From: Dysidea avara
Lineage: Eukaryota > Porifera > Demospongiae > Dictyoceratida > Dysideidae
Direction: 5' to 3'
NCBI RefSeq assembly: GCF_963678975.1
Contig: NC_089285.1
Location: 7,550,694-7,614,693, forward strand
Length of the DNA: 64,000 nucleotides
Of the stretch, positions 1-11,457 are shown piece by piece. The translations under genes and the position numbers were made by a program. The notes under the pieces were generated by a model. It worked only from the letters and a program-made list of their open reading frames with translations, was not told where the DNA came from and did not search any database. Numbering within the stretch: the stretch's first letter is position 1; every line of letters begins with the position of its first letter.

Positions 1-410
1 CATATTAATTTGTACACATGATATTGTAGTAAATAGCATGAGAAGAGATGATATGTTCCAACAACTTGCAGCAAATACTAGTCAATGATATAAGTCTATA
101 GTTCAATGGATTAGCCTTTCTTGTATACTGGTGTTACATATGCCCTCTTCCAGTCTGAAGGGAGTTCACCCTGATGTATAATGCAGTCAAGTGTATAACA
201 AGAATCCTTGCACTGAATTTGACAGCTATTAAAGGCACCAGTAATGTAACATGTAGGAGACTCTCAGTCTGTATGCACATTGCAATTTGATCAGTTTCAT
301 GTGTGTACTGAAATGTTGACAGTGTTACTATGCAGAATACAAAATTACACTATTCACAACAGTCTTCTTCATAATCTATTACTGGATTAATAAAAAGTAT
401 ACAAACTAGA
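1..410. other. No gene recognised
   Basis: AT-rich sequence with short open frames only. I see no coding similarity, no terminal repeat and no RNA gene here. Confidence 0.5.
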
Positions 411-411
411 T

Positions 412-703
412 GAATAAAAAATTGGAAATTTTAAAATGGGAATAGGGATCACTGAAAAAAGCCACGAAACAAGAAGGGATCGCTGGGGTGGTAATGTAAG
501 CCACAAATCCCTATTTTGACTCTCTGTTGGTGGTAATGTAAACCACAAATCCCTATTTGACTCACTTCAAAATGACAGAGCATAACTAAAGATTTATGAC
601 AGAGAGTCAAAATAGGGATTTGTGGTTTACATTACCACCCCAGCGATCCCTGGTTTTTTTCAGTGATCCCTATTCCCATTTTGAAATTTCCAATTTTTTA
701 TTC
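412..703. repeat. Hairpin MITE with about 105-bp arms
   Basis: The left arm (412-527) and right arm (599-703) are near-perfect reverse complements. The left arm has about ten extra bases around 466-475. The motif around ACCACAAATCCCTATTT also occurs twice in direct orientation on the left (487-522 and 529-563). The structure fits a foldback or MITE-like non-autonomous DNA element. No target-site duplication is clear and no protein is encoded. Confidence 0.8.
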
Positions 704-852
704 AACTAGTATATGTATGCTAAAATAATGTAATGCAATAAATTAACAAAATATGTTATTTGTCCTCTATAGTACTGTACTGCTTAGCATATGGCTATTT
801 AGACCACAAGATTCACTACTATGTCTGGTGTGATTTCAGGTAACCTCTGTGT

Positions 853-1130
853 GTGTTGGAAGACCACAGGAATACTGTGTTCTACAGGTTCCTCAATAAT
901 AGGGAACAAGTTTCATTGTCTGTTGATTGCAAAATGAAACTATGGGACATGAACACTGCCCACTGTTTGAAGACGTACAGTGATCACAAGAATAGCAAAA
1001 ACTTTGTAGGCCTAACTTGTAACAGAAATCACATGTTTATGGATCAGAGAACAATTCAGTATACTGTTATCACAAGGATGTATCAAAGCACACCATGAAA
1101 TATCGATTTGACAATGCCGACACACGTGGC
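853..1130 (+). pseudogene. COP1-like WD40 repeat exon, frameshifted
   Basis: The translation matches the C-terminal WD40 propeller of the E3 ubiquitin ligase COP1. It has a VSLSVD...KLWD blade followed by the family-diagnostic KNFVGL stretch. After about 1038 the reading frame moves by one base at a TTT run, and the expected YGSENNSVYCYHKD block and a KYRFDNA block follow. In COP1 this region binds substrate peptides in a nuclear ubiquitin ligase complex. A TAA lies in the same frame at 841-843, so no clean 5' splice boundary is visible, and a stop follows near 1130. No neighbouring COP1 exon is recognised. It is either a decayed fragment or a real exon damaged by a one-base assembly error. 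Confidence 0.55.
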
Positions 1131-1139
1131 AGTTAGTTT

Positions 1140-1700
1140 CAATTTAACATCTGAAATGCATATACTCGAAGGCATTTGTAAAATAAAGTCCCCAGGGGTG
1201 AGGAAATACATAACCCTTACAAATCATGCAAACCCCCTCCTCTGCCCAAGCAGTGGTAGGTGGAGTATGACAATGATAAACGTATAATGCTACAGCCAGA
1301 TCCTTCTTTTTATTGTAGGCAGTAGGTAAGGTCTCTCTTGTAGCTACGAAGTAGAATCTCCACACAATTCGGACGAAATCTTGAGCACAGTGACAGGAAC
1401 TCAAACCGGAACTTAATTTACTATCCGTAAACTTCTGCGCACTCCCGCACACTGGGATATAAAATAGTTATATCCCGTATACTCGGATGATATAGTAACG
1501 GAATATAACTATAACATATTGTAGTGTAGATTGCTTATTTAGTTGCTGTTTTGTTTCATTTTATGACAGCAGTGCTCTGTCTGAAGTGAGTAGCTACAGA
1601 AATGAGTAGCTACAGAAATGAGATGGGTTGTGGGACAATTGAAGGCAATTCTACTAGTGATGAAAGTGTGCCTCAGAAAAACGCAAGGAGTGAAGCTATC
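1140..1700. other. No gene recognised
   Basis: Open frames on either strand look like chance frames. A 16-bp tandem duplication (gagtagctacagaaat) lies near 1586-1618. Confidence 0.4.
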
Positions 1701-1707
1701 ACTATGA

Positions 1708-1905
1708 AAGAAAAATAGTGATGTCCAGGGAGAACCATCCAAACAGTCTGGAATTCCACTTGGGAGAGGTACTTCAAAAGGAAGAGGTGGCCCAACCAGA
1801 GGTGGGGATCATCAACCAGAAGTGGTGAAAAGAAAGGCAAAACCTGGAAGAAAATGTACTAGGAAAGCAGGACAAAAGCAGTCCGAAACAAGATATGTAG
1901 CCTGA
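1708..1905 (+). other. Short basic, Gly/Arg-rich open frame without ATG
   Basis: An open frame of 65 codons after an in-frame TGA, ending in TGA at 1903-1905. It reads as a basic, RG-rich tail (GRGTSKGRGGPTRGG, then a Lys/Arg-rich end). It could be a final exon or a chance low-complexity frame. I do not recognise a family. Confidence 0.2.
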
Positions 1906-2330
1906 ACAACGATTTTTTTTTCATATTTCACAAAGTAGTATTTGCTGACTACACTATACTGCCGTATAACGGGTTAATTTCAATGGAGAAATTATCAAAA
2001 AGCAGCTGGTACAATAAATTTTGAAGGTTATATTTTCGAAAGCTCAACCATCGTGCACGGCACCACTAAACATAATTTTGTTAGTAGTGTGTTCAAACTA
2101 AACTTAGATATGTCAAGCAGAGTATCGGAAAGGAATTAAAATTTTTGCCAAATTAAAATTTTACATAAGTGAACATATGTGCTCCTTGATTTCTACACTT
2201 AGTTTCAATGCAGACAAAGAAAGCAGATAAAGGTCAATAATATAGCTGTAAATTGTGTTTGAAATTGAATAGGGTAAAGAGAAGCAACATAAGGAAAGGA
2301 GCCCAAACATAGAACTACCCACTGGTCCTT
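1906..2330. other. No gene recognised
   Basis: AT-rich spacer between the basic open frame and the HIRAN-like fragment. No repeat or coding signal was recognised. Confidence 0.4.
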
Positions 2331-2336
2331 GTATCA

Positions 2337-2642
2337 ATGATCCACCAAAGAAGAGCCAGAGTCAGTCTTCTATCTGGGATGATTAGATGCAAAGTTACTG
2401 GAAGTAGAGAGTATTCGTCCAACCTACCACAAGGTGGCTTACATATTCCGTGCAAGTTGAGATTTTCCTGTTCAGATCAAAAACTCTTGAAGACTACAAG
2501 TAAACTGTTAGGTCTTGCTCAAAAGAAGGGTGATTCTGAAATGCCACTGAAGAAGACCAAGCTAGAGCCCATTGAAGCACCTGCTATGGCCGAGATACCG
2601 GTACCAAATATCAGTCACCCTACATGTATATCTGATGGTTAA
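2337..2642 (+). pseudogene. Degenerate HIRAN-like domain fragment
   Basis: The segment CKVTGSREYSSNLPQGGL followed by IPC lines up with the gene at 59-60 kb, which has CRVTRSRCYSRDLDQGGL and IPC at the same place. Spacing to the following Lys-rich, Leu-containing tail is also similar. This VTG...QGGLxIPC block belongs to a multicopy cnidarian/sponge protein type with a HIRAN-like fold; HIRAN domains in helicases bind DNA ends. The N-terminal half of the domain is missing or out of frame here, and no ULP1-type protease part follows before the stop at about 2640. It is probably a relic of the same element family. Homology between the two copies is read directly; the HIRAN assignment is from memory of family motifs. 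Confidence 0.5.
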
Positions 2643-2857
2643 TCACAAAAAATCTGTGCGTTTCACAAATAATGTGTTTACTTAAGGCCTTTTCACACTT
2701 GCACTTAATGCGCATTAACAATTCCACTCTTCATGCGCATTAGGTCATAAGTTAGTTCAATATGCATTATAAATAATCCACCTCGCAAGGTAGTTTCATG
2801 CAGACTGATGCAAATTGAGTAGGAGGGCACCTCATGCACATGATATTTGTGGGAACA

Positions 2858-3264
2858 ATGGCACGAGGTGCAGGTTGGAGTGATGAAGCCATGCATGCTT
2901 TGATATCACTTTGGGGCAAAGCCAACGTACAGGTGAAGTTGGATTCAGTAGCGATGAATCAGACAATCTATGAAGAGATCGCTGAAGGAATGCGAAGGCA
3001 GGTCACAATTACTCATGGAAACAGTGCTGTACCAAGGCAAAAAACCGTGCCCAGAAATATTGCAAGATGGTGACGAGTTAATAGTGACACTAATTATCTC
3101 TACCATGTTAGGTTAAGGACAACAATAGCCAGACTGGCAATAAGCAAATATCGTGTGCCTATTATGACGAACTGGATGCTATCTGGGCGAGCAGAGCGTG
3201 TCCTGACCCTGTTTCCATTCTAGAGAATTCTGGCGCGGTTAATGTGGGACAGAGTTACTTGGAG
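2858..3264 (+). pseudogene. Myb/SANT-like DNA-binding gene, exons 1-2, one frameshift
   Basis: Exon 1 (2858-3069) starts MARGAGWSDEAMHALISLWG, a Myb/SANT-like domain like those of Harbinger accessory proteins and related multicopy genes. After about residue 46 the frame must move by one base near 2999 to continue with SWKQCCTKAKNRAQKY, the expected last helix. A 42-base intron (GTGACGAG...TTAG, 3070-3111) leads to exon 2 (3112-3264). That exon contains SCAYYDELDAIWASRACPDP, which matches the segment that follows the domain in this family. Exon 2 ends at a GTGATA donor. Further candidate exons lie at 3316-3387 and from 3444. The protein would be nuclear and DNA-binding. The frameshift may be decay or a sequencing indel. 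Confidence 0.55.
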
Positions 3265-3315
3265 GTGATAACGTATACTTAATTAAAACTATATTTTCAC
3301 CATATTGCTGTGTAG

Positions 3316-3640
3316 ATGTCGATGATGAGGCTTCACTTGCTGATGACAAGGCAACTGGCCAAAATGGGAAAGTAGTTTCTGTGTCTAGTAAGTGTTACTG
3401 TGCACATACAGCATAGTGCATAATTACTATTGATATATGGTAGGAAACTCCTTAAGCACTAGTGATGCCGGTCCTATTATACCAGTCATCCAGTTCTACA
3501 ACTGCTGATGCCAGTGTAACAGCTACAACTGTTGCAGCAAACACTGCTACACTGACCACTTCATACACTACGACGATGACTACAAATACACCTCCGATGG
3601 GGCAAAACAGCCAATTAAACATAAGGAGACATATTGTAAC
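3316..3640 (+). other. Candidate exons 3 and 4 of the Myb/SANT-like gene
   Basis: A segment bounded by TGTGTAG and GTAAGTG (about 3316-3387) is open in one phase and acidic (VDDEASLADDKATG). A second piece follows the acceptor TATGGTAG (from 3444) and contains a Thr/Ser-rich open frame to about 3640. Phases do not join perfectly with exon 2, so the junctions are uncertain. The spacing and Ser/Thr-rich character fit the linker usually found after this domain. Confidence 0.3.
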
Positions 3641-3730
3641 CTATGTTTAATATTGTTTATAAGAAGACTTACAAAAAGGAAAGGTAGACACCACAGAAAT
3701 TATTGATAAGTTACCTAAATTAGAAGATGT

Positions 3731-4513
3731 TATAGAACTTCGCGTGGGCAAGATCAAAGGGAAAAGTGTATTTAAATGTCATAAAGTACATTTTAGGGCA
3801 AACAGTGCTTTATTGCCCACAAAGAGTGCTTTATTCGTACAATAAAGCACTTTTTGCAGTGTAATAAAGCACTATTTGTAGCAATACAGCACAGTTTCCC
3901 ACGTGCCTTAGTGCAGGCTAATAGCCCATGGCGCTCACACCAGTACGACTAACCACCCAAGCCAGTGAAGGCTGACAGCCTCGCCACATGGAGTGGTCAA
4001 CTACTCCAGCCAATACGAGTTCTACCACTGGATTGCTTTTATAGACATACCTAAATGCTTCGATGATGGGTGGGAGAAGGTTATGTTGCTGTTAATGTAA
4101 ATGGACAAGTCATGGAGATATCACGGAAATACTTCACCATGTTTCACAATAGAATCCGATTGTGGGATGTGAGCAAAACCTGCCAAAATACGTGATGAAC
4201 GTTTACCATGCCAAATTATGGTGAACTACGCGTGAGTTACTTTGTTAAACTAGTTTGTGTGCATTCAGGCTGCTAATAAATCATGCAACACATGTTAATT
4301 GCGAGTCCTAGTGCATGGTGAAGCTACACAGAAAGTTCCATAAATCATTTAAAGCATTGCCTTGTTTGTGCTATATGAAAAATAAAGCACTCGGCGCTTG
4401 GCCTCGATGCCAATAAAGCACTCAGCTTCGCCTTGTGCTTTATTAGCATCGAGGCCGCACGCCTCGTACTTTATTTTTCATATAGCACTCGCGGCTATGC
4501 TTTAACATATACT
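3731..4513. repeat. Hairpin-ended repeat, copy 1 of a tandem pair
   Basis: Begins at TATAGAACTT and aligns along its length with 4514-5252. It contains many copies of the 10-mer AATAAAGCAC and its reverse complement, in alternating orientation (3800-3900 and 4381-4480). It ends in a foldback whose arms contain GCTATATGAAAAATAAAG. Residual coding similarity is visible in the middle: QYEFYHWIAFIDIPKCF is readable near 4015, then NGQVMEISRKYF after a frame change. It sits inside the Myb/SANT-like gene, between its central exons and the Met-rich segment at 5262. Confidence 0.7.
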
Positions 4514-5252
4514 TATAGAACTTTGCGTGGGCGAGATCAAAGGAAAAAGTGTACTTTAAATTTCATAAAGTACACTCTCAGCCAGCCAACTGCTTCATCA
4601 ACCACAAAGAGTGCTTTATTCGTTCAATAAAGCACTCTTTGCGGTGCAATAAAGCACTCTTTGTGGGCAATAAAGCACAGTTGCCCACATGCCTTAGTGT
4701 AGGCTAATAGCCTATGGGGCTCGCGCCAGTACGACTAATCACCCAAGCCGGTGAAGGCTGATAGCCTCGCCGCGCTGAGTGATCAATCACCCCAGCCAAT
4801 ACGAGTTCTACCACTGGATTGCTTTTATAGACATACCTAAATGCTTCAATGATGGGTGGGAGAAGGTAACGTTGCTGTTACGTTTGTTAATGTAAAAGGA
4901 CAAGTCCTGGAGATATCACGGAAATACTTCACCATGTGACTCCCAATAGAATCGATTGTGGGTTGCGAGCAAAACCTGCCAAAAGACGCGATGAACGCCT
5001 ACTATGTCAAACTATGGTGAAATACACGTGAGTTACTTTGTTAAACTAGTTTGTGTGCATTCAGGCTGCTAATAGTTCGTGCAACGCTTGTTAATTACGA
5101 GTCCTAGTGTATGGTGAAGCTACACGACTAGAAAGTTCCATAAATCATTTAAAGCATAGCCTTGCTCGTGCTATATGAAAAATAAAGTACTCGGCGCTTG
5201 GCCTCGTACTTTATTTTTCATATAGCACTCGCGGCTATGCTTTAACATATAC
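4514..5252. repeat. Hairpin-ended repeat, copy 2 of a tandem pair
   Basis: Offset from copy 1 by 783 bases, with small indels. The same mid-region peptide trace (QYEFYHWIAFIDIPKCFNDG) is present near 4795. The terminal foldback (about 5152-5245) has arms that read GCTATATGAAAAATAAAG and its complement, closed by a short GC-rich loop. A third, diverged relative lies at 20330-20560. Confidence 0.7.
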
Positions 5253-5261
5253 ATAAAGATA

Positions 5262-5474
5262 GTGATGAAAAAGCACAAAGAAAAAATGATGATGATGTTT
5301 GGTTCATTTATGAGTCAGATGCTGCAGATGATGTCCAACCATAGTTCACATATGTATGGACATAGTTCTAATGCACTTTACAATTTCGGATCAGACTACC
5401 TACTTCCAATGCACATCAAGTGTGAAAAGACCTTTAATAGACACATGCGCTTACCAACCTGGGTATTAGAGTAG
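5262..5474 (+). other. Lys/Met-rich open frame, possible last exon of the Myb/SANT-like gene
   Basis: A 70-codon frame that begins KKHKEKMMMMFGSFMSQ. A short Lys-rich, coiled-coil tail of this kind commonly ends Myb/SANT-like multicopy proteins, and the position just beyond the inserted repeats fits that reading. This is inference; no acceptor was pinned down. Confidence 0.3.
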
Positions 5475-5477
5475 ATA

Positions 5478-5960
5478 ACTGTTCTATTAGAGTACACCGT
5501 ATTTGATCTTGCAGCATTAATTTTGGTCTGTTTAAAGGTTTCTTGATGGTAATACAGTACATCATGGTAATGCAGTTATAGAAATTCACGATACATTTGA
5601 TATTGTAGGTGAGGGGACCATACAGCATGGGTCTTACAAATACTTTATAGCAATTGGATTTAACTGACATTGGACACTGATGGAGATTTCATCTTAGAAA
5701 ACCCTTTACAGAGTGTTGCCTTCCCAGTGGGAAACTGACAAGTTAGTTACATTACTTCCACATGTACATGTAGCTACCTTCAGATAGCTATTTTATTACA
5801 ATGTATAAGTTTCAAGCTGATCTCCCTACAGGGTGACTTATAATGGTCTAAATCACTAGAACGATTTATTTGTAGCTGCACGATGACTGTTCTATTAGAG
5901 TACCTCGGCAGCCGAATGCTCTATTAGGGTGACTCATTCTCTTAGAGTATCTAGGTCATG
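5478..5960. repeat. Cluster of the dispersed motif GACTGTTCTATTAGAGTAT
   Basis: Copies or near copies lie at 5478-5496 and 5885-5903, with degenerate ones around 5915-5955. The same 19-mer recurs on both strands at 18.6-18.7, 19.7-19.8 and 32.75-32.80 kb. The function is unknown. Confidence 0.6.
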
Positions 5961-6050
5961 CTTTTGCTACATGTAGTTTGTTTTCGAATCATACTGTAAC
6001 TAAGTGCAGGCCTTAATTTAATTTTTAAGGTGCTGAGGACAAATGTCCTT

Positions 6051-6116
6051 ACATATTCACAAATGTACAGACATAGAGTCAAATTGTACAGACATAGAGT
6101 CAAATTGTACAGACAT
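6051..6116. repeat. 21-bp tandem repeat, about 2.7 copies
   Basis: The unit is approximately TGTACAGACATAGAGTCAAAT repeated directly. It is a small minisatellite without coding sense. Confidence 0.8.
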
Positions 6117-6119
6117 GAG

Positions 6120-8120
6120 CTAAAGGAGCACTTTGTATAGACTGCTGGAATAGGGAGCCTCCATGAAAGTTTTGAGGTTAAACACAACCACATAGCTGCA
6201 ACATATCACCAGACTGTGGTCATAACAGCTGCTGGTGATAGCAGTACACAAAGAGGTGGCATTGGTAAATCCTTGGGTTGGGAAAATGTAGTATCTCCTA
6301 GCAACCAAGTGACAGTTATTGTTAGTACTACAAACAAACATGTACACATCAGCCTTTATGGTACCACTATTGGTTATGCAAGGCCATGTGTGACCGCCCA
6401 AAACTAATTATGTGCAGACATTGTGCTATTTGTCTGTTGACCACACATTAATTTAAGGCCTGTAAGTGGTATATAATTTGATTCTTCTGTACTACTGCAA
6501 GGACTTTCTATGATGATTATTCCAGCCACAGTGTACATACCGATTTTCAGGTCATTGCTCTAAGCAGTTTGCCTGGTAATACCAATAGTTTTTTTATTCA
6601 CAAAATTTGATCACATAATTGTGACACAGGTTGGGTTTTGTGTCATATCTCAATGGCCTTTATATGGATTCTTTTCAAACCACAAAAAGGCACTCCTATG
6701 ATGGTTACTCCATCTACATAGCAATTTTCAGCTCATTCCTTCATGGGGTTTACCCTGTAGGCATAAAAGAAGTTTGACCTTATTTTACGTGAATAATCGG
6801 TCATAACTCCATGAATGTTCATCGGATTCCTACCAAACTTGGTACTGAGATCCACTGTAATGAGTCCTTAAGTGTGCCAAATTTCAGCCCAATTGGAGCA
6901 CGCATTGGTGTTTTATGGCAGATTTTGTAAAAGAAAAAAAAACCAAGAAATTAAAATGAAATTTTGGACGCTCATATCTTGGAAATGGCTGGAGCGATTT
7001 TCTTCAAATTTGGTATGTAGGCTCCCCTACCTGGCCGACACTTCTGTAGTTCCAATTGGATAAGGGATCAGAGCTGCATATGTGGGAAAATCACATTTTC
7101 TTTCTTACTGTCACTATACTCACGGCTGGCTTCCTTTGGCAAAGGGGGGGTCAGTACTCAGGCTCTTGCTGTAGGTCAATCTGCGACCAGTCAAACTCTT
7201 AAGTCAACAGCCAAGGCCACAAAATAGCTCTTACAGTGGGTCAAGACAAGGCGGAAAAGTTCAAAACCCGAAAACTATACTTAGCTACTATTAAGTTTAT
7301 GGAATTATACGCAACTCACAAGTAAGGATCGCAAGATCCTTCAAAGCTCTGTTTCGCCATGATTGTAATCACCCAGCTGTTGGTGGCACGCACTAAGAAA
7401 ATATTTTGTACTAGGTTACAAGCGCAGGTGCGTATTGTAAAATAGAGAAATAAGTAGAGGTCAAAAGTTGGACAAGAATGGTCAGAGACGATAAACACTG
7501 CAAGTCAAGGTGAAATTGTCCCTGGTCAAGACTTTGATCTCGGTCGCAGGTCTACCTGCAGCGCGTGACGACGTGACACCCTCCTGTCGGGCCGCATGAC
7601 ACGCTACTGTCTTTTTTTTTGTTAATTGGTAATTTATATCAATAATACAAGAAAAGGTTTTCACATTCAAACAGTGGGCAGAGAGGCAAACTCTGCCCAA
7701 TCCTGTGATGAAGGTTGCCATCACAGAAGCAGCATTGCCACGCTGAACATCGACTGAGTTCCCACTTAATGTTCAAATATGGACAGTTAATCCACAGTAC
7801 TTACGTGATAGCGTACACATTTCACTCAATGGTTGATCCCCTTGCAGCACCAACTCTTATTAATGCACCTTTTCTTTTCGCATGAACCTTGCAGTTATGC
7901 TGCGCATGCGCACGGGACACGTGAGGTAGTGAGAGACTGATACAGAGACGAAGTCACTGACTAGGGTTGTCTCACAATGGCATTGGTAATGATCGTTAAT
8001 CCTGTAACTGTTGTTATGTTTTCTGTTTTGCAGTGGCACTAACGGAAGCGATATAACTGCGAGGTGTTCGTCTCGCTCAAGGTCTCGCTTCGCAAGTACT
8101 AAAATGGTCAGACCACTTTA
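6120..8120. other. No gene recognised; probable dispersed repeat text
   Basis: No frame with recognisable protein similarity. Blocks around 6500-7080 have the look of old interspersed repeat sequence, but no ends could be found. A G-run at 7146-7152 and a T-run near 7612-7620 are the only simple tracts. Confidence 0.4.
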
Positions 8121-8124
8121 TGTA

Positions 8125-8283
8125 CTAACCCAGGTTACCTGGGGTTAGTCTGGAACCCAGACCTAACCTGGGGTTAGTATATCTATACTTTGTTATACCA
8201 ATATTGGTACAGGTACCCTAGTCACGCGCAGCCAGACCACTTTTTCTTTTGTCAACAAAATAGTTTGGCTGCGCGAGACTACG
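8125..8283. repeat. Palindromes and inverted repeat beside the LINE 3' end
   Basis: Around 8125-8152 the sequence ACTAACCCAGGTTACCTGGG is close to self-complementary. A second inverted pair joins about 8219-8245 (CACGCGCAGCCAGACCA) to 8262-8283 (TGGCTGCGCGAGACTAC) across a short AT-rich loop. This looks like a small foldback element at which the neighbouring LINE copy ends. Confidence 0.55.
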
Positions 8284-8459
8284 TATACTTTTTTAAAATT
8301 TAATTTAATAATTGCTTTACAGAATTGGAATTACATACAGTAGAGGCTATAGTGATTACAGAGACATACAATTCTGAAGGACTACCAGTGTCCTGCACTG
8401 GTAGCCTAGAGCACTAATTACTTAACTACAAAAACTATACATGCATACATTTATAATAA

Positions 8460-11283
8460 TTACAAATAATTATAATTGGTTGGTGCAGGAGTCTTGGAGC
8501 AGCGGGTACAAGGACACAGGTAATGAAAAGTACAGGGGGTATTATCAAAGTTAGCTAAAAAATGATTCCATAAAAATGCTTTCAACTTTGGTTTGATTAC
8601 ATCTAGTGATTGAGATAGGTCAATTATTGGTAAAGAGTTCCATAATCTTGGTAAACGATAAAAATATGAGTTCATGATAGGGTTGATATGAGCTGTCTTG
8701 GGGTATAACTTTGTGCCAGCAGATCTTGTTGAACCTGTAGTAAAGTTGGTATAGTTCAAGATGTCAAATGTGTCTGATGGATTTGATGAAGAATAATATG
8801 TCGGCAATTTCGTAAATGTACATTAGTGGCAACATACCAGTTTGTATTAGCCTTGTTTTATAGTCTGATTGATAGTTTGATAATATGAATTTAGTGGCTC
8901 TTCGTTGGACTTTCTCAAGTGATTCAATGTCTTTTAACAGGTATGGCCTCAACAGTGGGGAACAATACAGTAGTTTTGATCTAACTAGAGTGATATACAA
9001 AGATTTTCTGGCCTGGGGACAGTTGGAGTCCTTGAAGACCCTATGCAATAAGCCAAGAGTTTTATAGGCATTAGAAGAAATCATTTCATAGTGTGCTTGC
9101 CATGTTAGCGAATTAGTAAAAATAATCCCAAGGTCTTTACAGCTGGAGGATTCATCAATTATATGACCGTTGACATGATATGTAGAGTTGAATTTGCGAT
9201 GGTAGCTCATAAACACAAACTTTGAAAGGTTAAATGAGAGAAAGTTGTTGATGGACCAGTTGAATAATGAATTGATGTCTTCTTGGAGATGCTCAATGTC
9301 TAATGTTGATGTGATTTGTCTGAATAATTTTGTATCGTCAGCAAACTCAAATAGATCTGATGTGACAATTGATGGGAGGTCATTGATAAATATTTAAAAG
9401 AGCAAAAGACCCAGAATACTCCCCTGTGGCACGCCGGAGATAACAAGTAAAGTGCCGGATAGGTGGTTGCCCACAGAAACACACTGGGTTCTGTTGTGTA
9501 GATAGAAACTAAACCAATTCCATAGGGTGTCAGTGATTCCCATGTTCCAAAGTTTAACTAGGAGTTCATTATGCGGCACACTATTGAAAGCTTTTCGAAA
9601 ATCAATGTATATAGTATCTATTTCATCTTTTGATGTTATTAGCTGGTTAAAATAGATAAGTAGTTGGTGCAAGGTTGAAGAATTCTTTTGGAACCCAAAT
9701 TGATATTGTGTGATACAATTAGAAACTGAGTTAATTATCTTATCATAAATTAGTCTTTCTAAAACTTTGGATGTAATGCAAAGAAGTGAAATGGGACGAT
9801 AGTTTTTAACTGAGGTTTTGTCACCAGACTTTGGTACAGCTGTAATTTTGTGCAACTTCCATTCAGATGGTATGGTTCCACTGGTAATGCTAGTCATGAA
9901 AAGGTGGTGAATAGGTATGGCAAGAGCAAAGGCACAATGTTTTAAAACAGTTGGAGGAATGTTGTCTATACCACTGGCCTTGTTGGGATCCAGGTTATTT
10001 AAGGCCTCTAGGACTTCTTGTACTGTGAAGTGGATCGAGTCCAAGCATTTACCAGGGACTGGTAGATTCGAAGTGTCGGGTAGATTAAAGTTACTCTGAG
10101 AGAATATTGAATGGAAGTACTGGTTGAATAACTCAGCCTTATCGAGGTCTGTGTTCGCTGTGATGGAGTCATTGTGTAGCTCAGGCGGTAGGTTGTGAGA
10201 TTTCAAGAACTCTTTAATGTATCGGAAGATTTTTGTGTCCTTATTTGTAGTGAAGTTATATACTAAGGTCTGCTCAAATGCAGACTTTGCTGCAATACTA
10301 GAAGCTTGAAAAGAGACGTGAGCTTTGGTTAGTCGTTGGAAATTGTTTGGTGTAGGATTCCTGTTGTATTTACGCTGAAGTGTACGAAGACACTTGTGGG
10401 AATGACGTAGTTGGGGAGTGAACCAGTTAGGGAATTGTCTACAGTGCAGTTTGACCTTTGGGATAAACAGTTCAATGCCAGCCAGTATGTTACTTCTTAA
10501 AATGTACCAAATTTCTTCAACATCAGAAGAATTGTAGATTATAGAGAGGTCGCAGTTCGATAGGTACTCTGTTAATCCATTGTAGTCACCTTTAGAAAAA
10601 TTGAAGAACTCCTTAGTAGATGTAGAATGTGTTGAGAACTTAAAATTGATTGAAAATGTGATTAAATAATGGTCAGATGTAATACATTGGTATTCTGGAG
10701 AATGAACAGATAAATGTAAAACGTGTTCAGGACTATTTGTTAACACAAGGTCTAGTATGTTACCACATGTATGGGTTGGGGATTCCACAAATTGCATGAA
10801 GTTAGATTCAAATATACTATCACAGAAGTTGTTGGAGATCGGTGTTCTGCCAGTGAAAGTTGCCCAGTTTATGTCCGGTAGATTGAAATCGCCAAGAATA
10901 AATACAGGGTTGGACAGGGTGGTAGTGGTGGCTAGGTAGTCGGATAGGTCCTTGTGATAGTCAGCAGTGGCATTTGGAGGTGCATATACCATGCAAAAAA
11001 TGACATCAGAATCATTAAAAGAGACAGAAACGTTTACCACTTCAAGGTTTCTGGGACTTGGAATTTGTTTACTAGGTAGATTGTCGCTGATTGCCAGCAT
11101 AACGCCCCCACCACGTGAGCCTCTGTCCTTTCTAAACATTGTGTAACCCTGAGGTAAGATTTCAAGATCTGCAATGGCTTCGTACAACCAAGTTTCAGAC
11201 AGGCCAATAATTTGAAAATCAGATGCACATACAAAACTCTGGAAAAGGGGTAAGTTTTTTGCCAAGCTCCTGCAATTTTGCAT
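8460..11283 (-). pseudogene. LINE ORF2: endonuclease-reverse transcriptase, one stop and one frameshift
   Basis: From the Met at 11283 the protein opens with the endonuclease (MQNCRSLAKN, GLSETWLYE, LGDFNLPDINW, TSDHYLI). The reverse transcriptase follows (NYRPISLL, QYGFQK, YIDFRKAFNSVPHN, GVPQGSILG). At 9394-9396 a TAA replaces the expected codon in LLF-stop-IFINDL. The same frame then continues through the catalytic FADD box to about 8790, where a one-base shift joins the last part (NYFYRLPRLWNSLP-type block, ending CPCTRCSK). Translation probably restarts after ORF1: a frame starting at 11444 overlaps the ORF2 start region. The two lesions make this copy inactive unless they are assembly errors. 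Confidence 0.85.
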
Positions 11284-11457
11284 GCAGACTTTGGGCCCAG
11301 TAGGGCCAAGTCATGCTGAAGAGGTGGAGGCAGCAGTTGAAGTCTCCATGTTGTTGTGGGGTGGTGAGGTGCTATCTGTACTTGATGGCTCATTAGGTCT
11401 GAATCCTGCGCTGTCTGCTTGGCCATGTAATTTACCTTTGACATAAATTTTATTGCC

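Noticed and set aside
11034..11444. 136-residue minus frame between the LINE ORFs
   Set aside because: It overlaps the start of ORF2 in another frame and lacks endonuclease motifs. At most its start codon could serve as a restart site.
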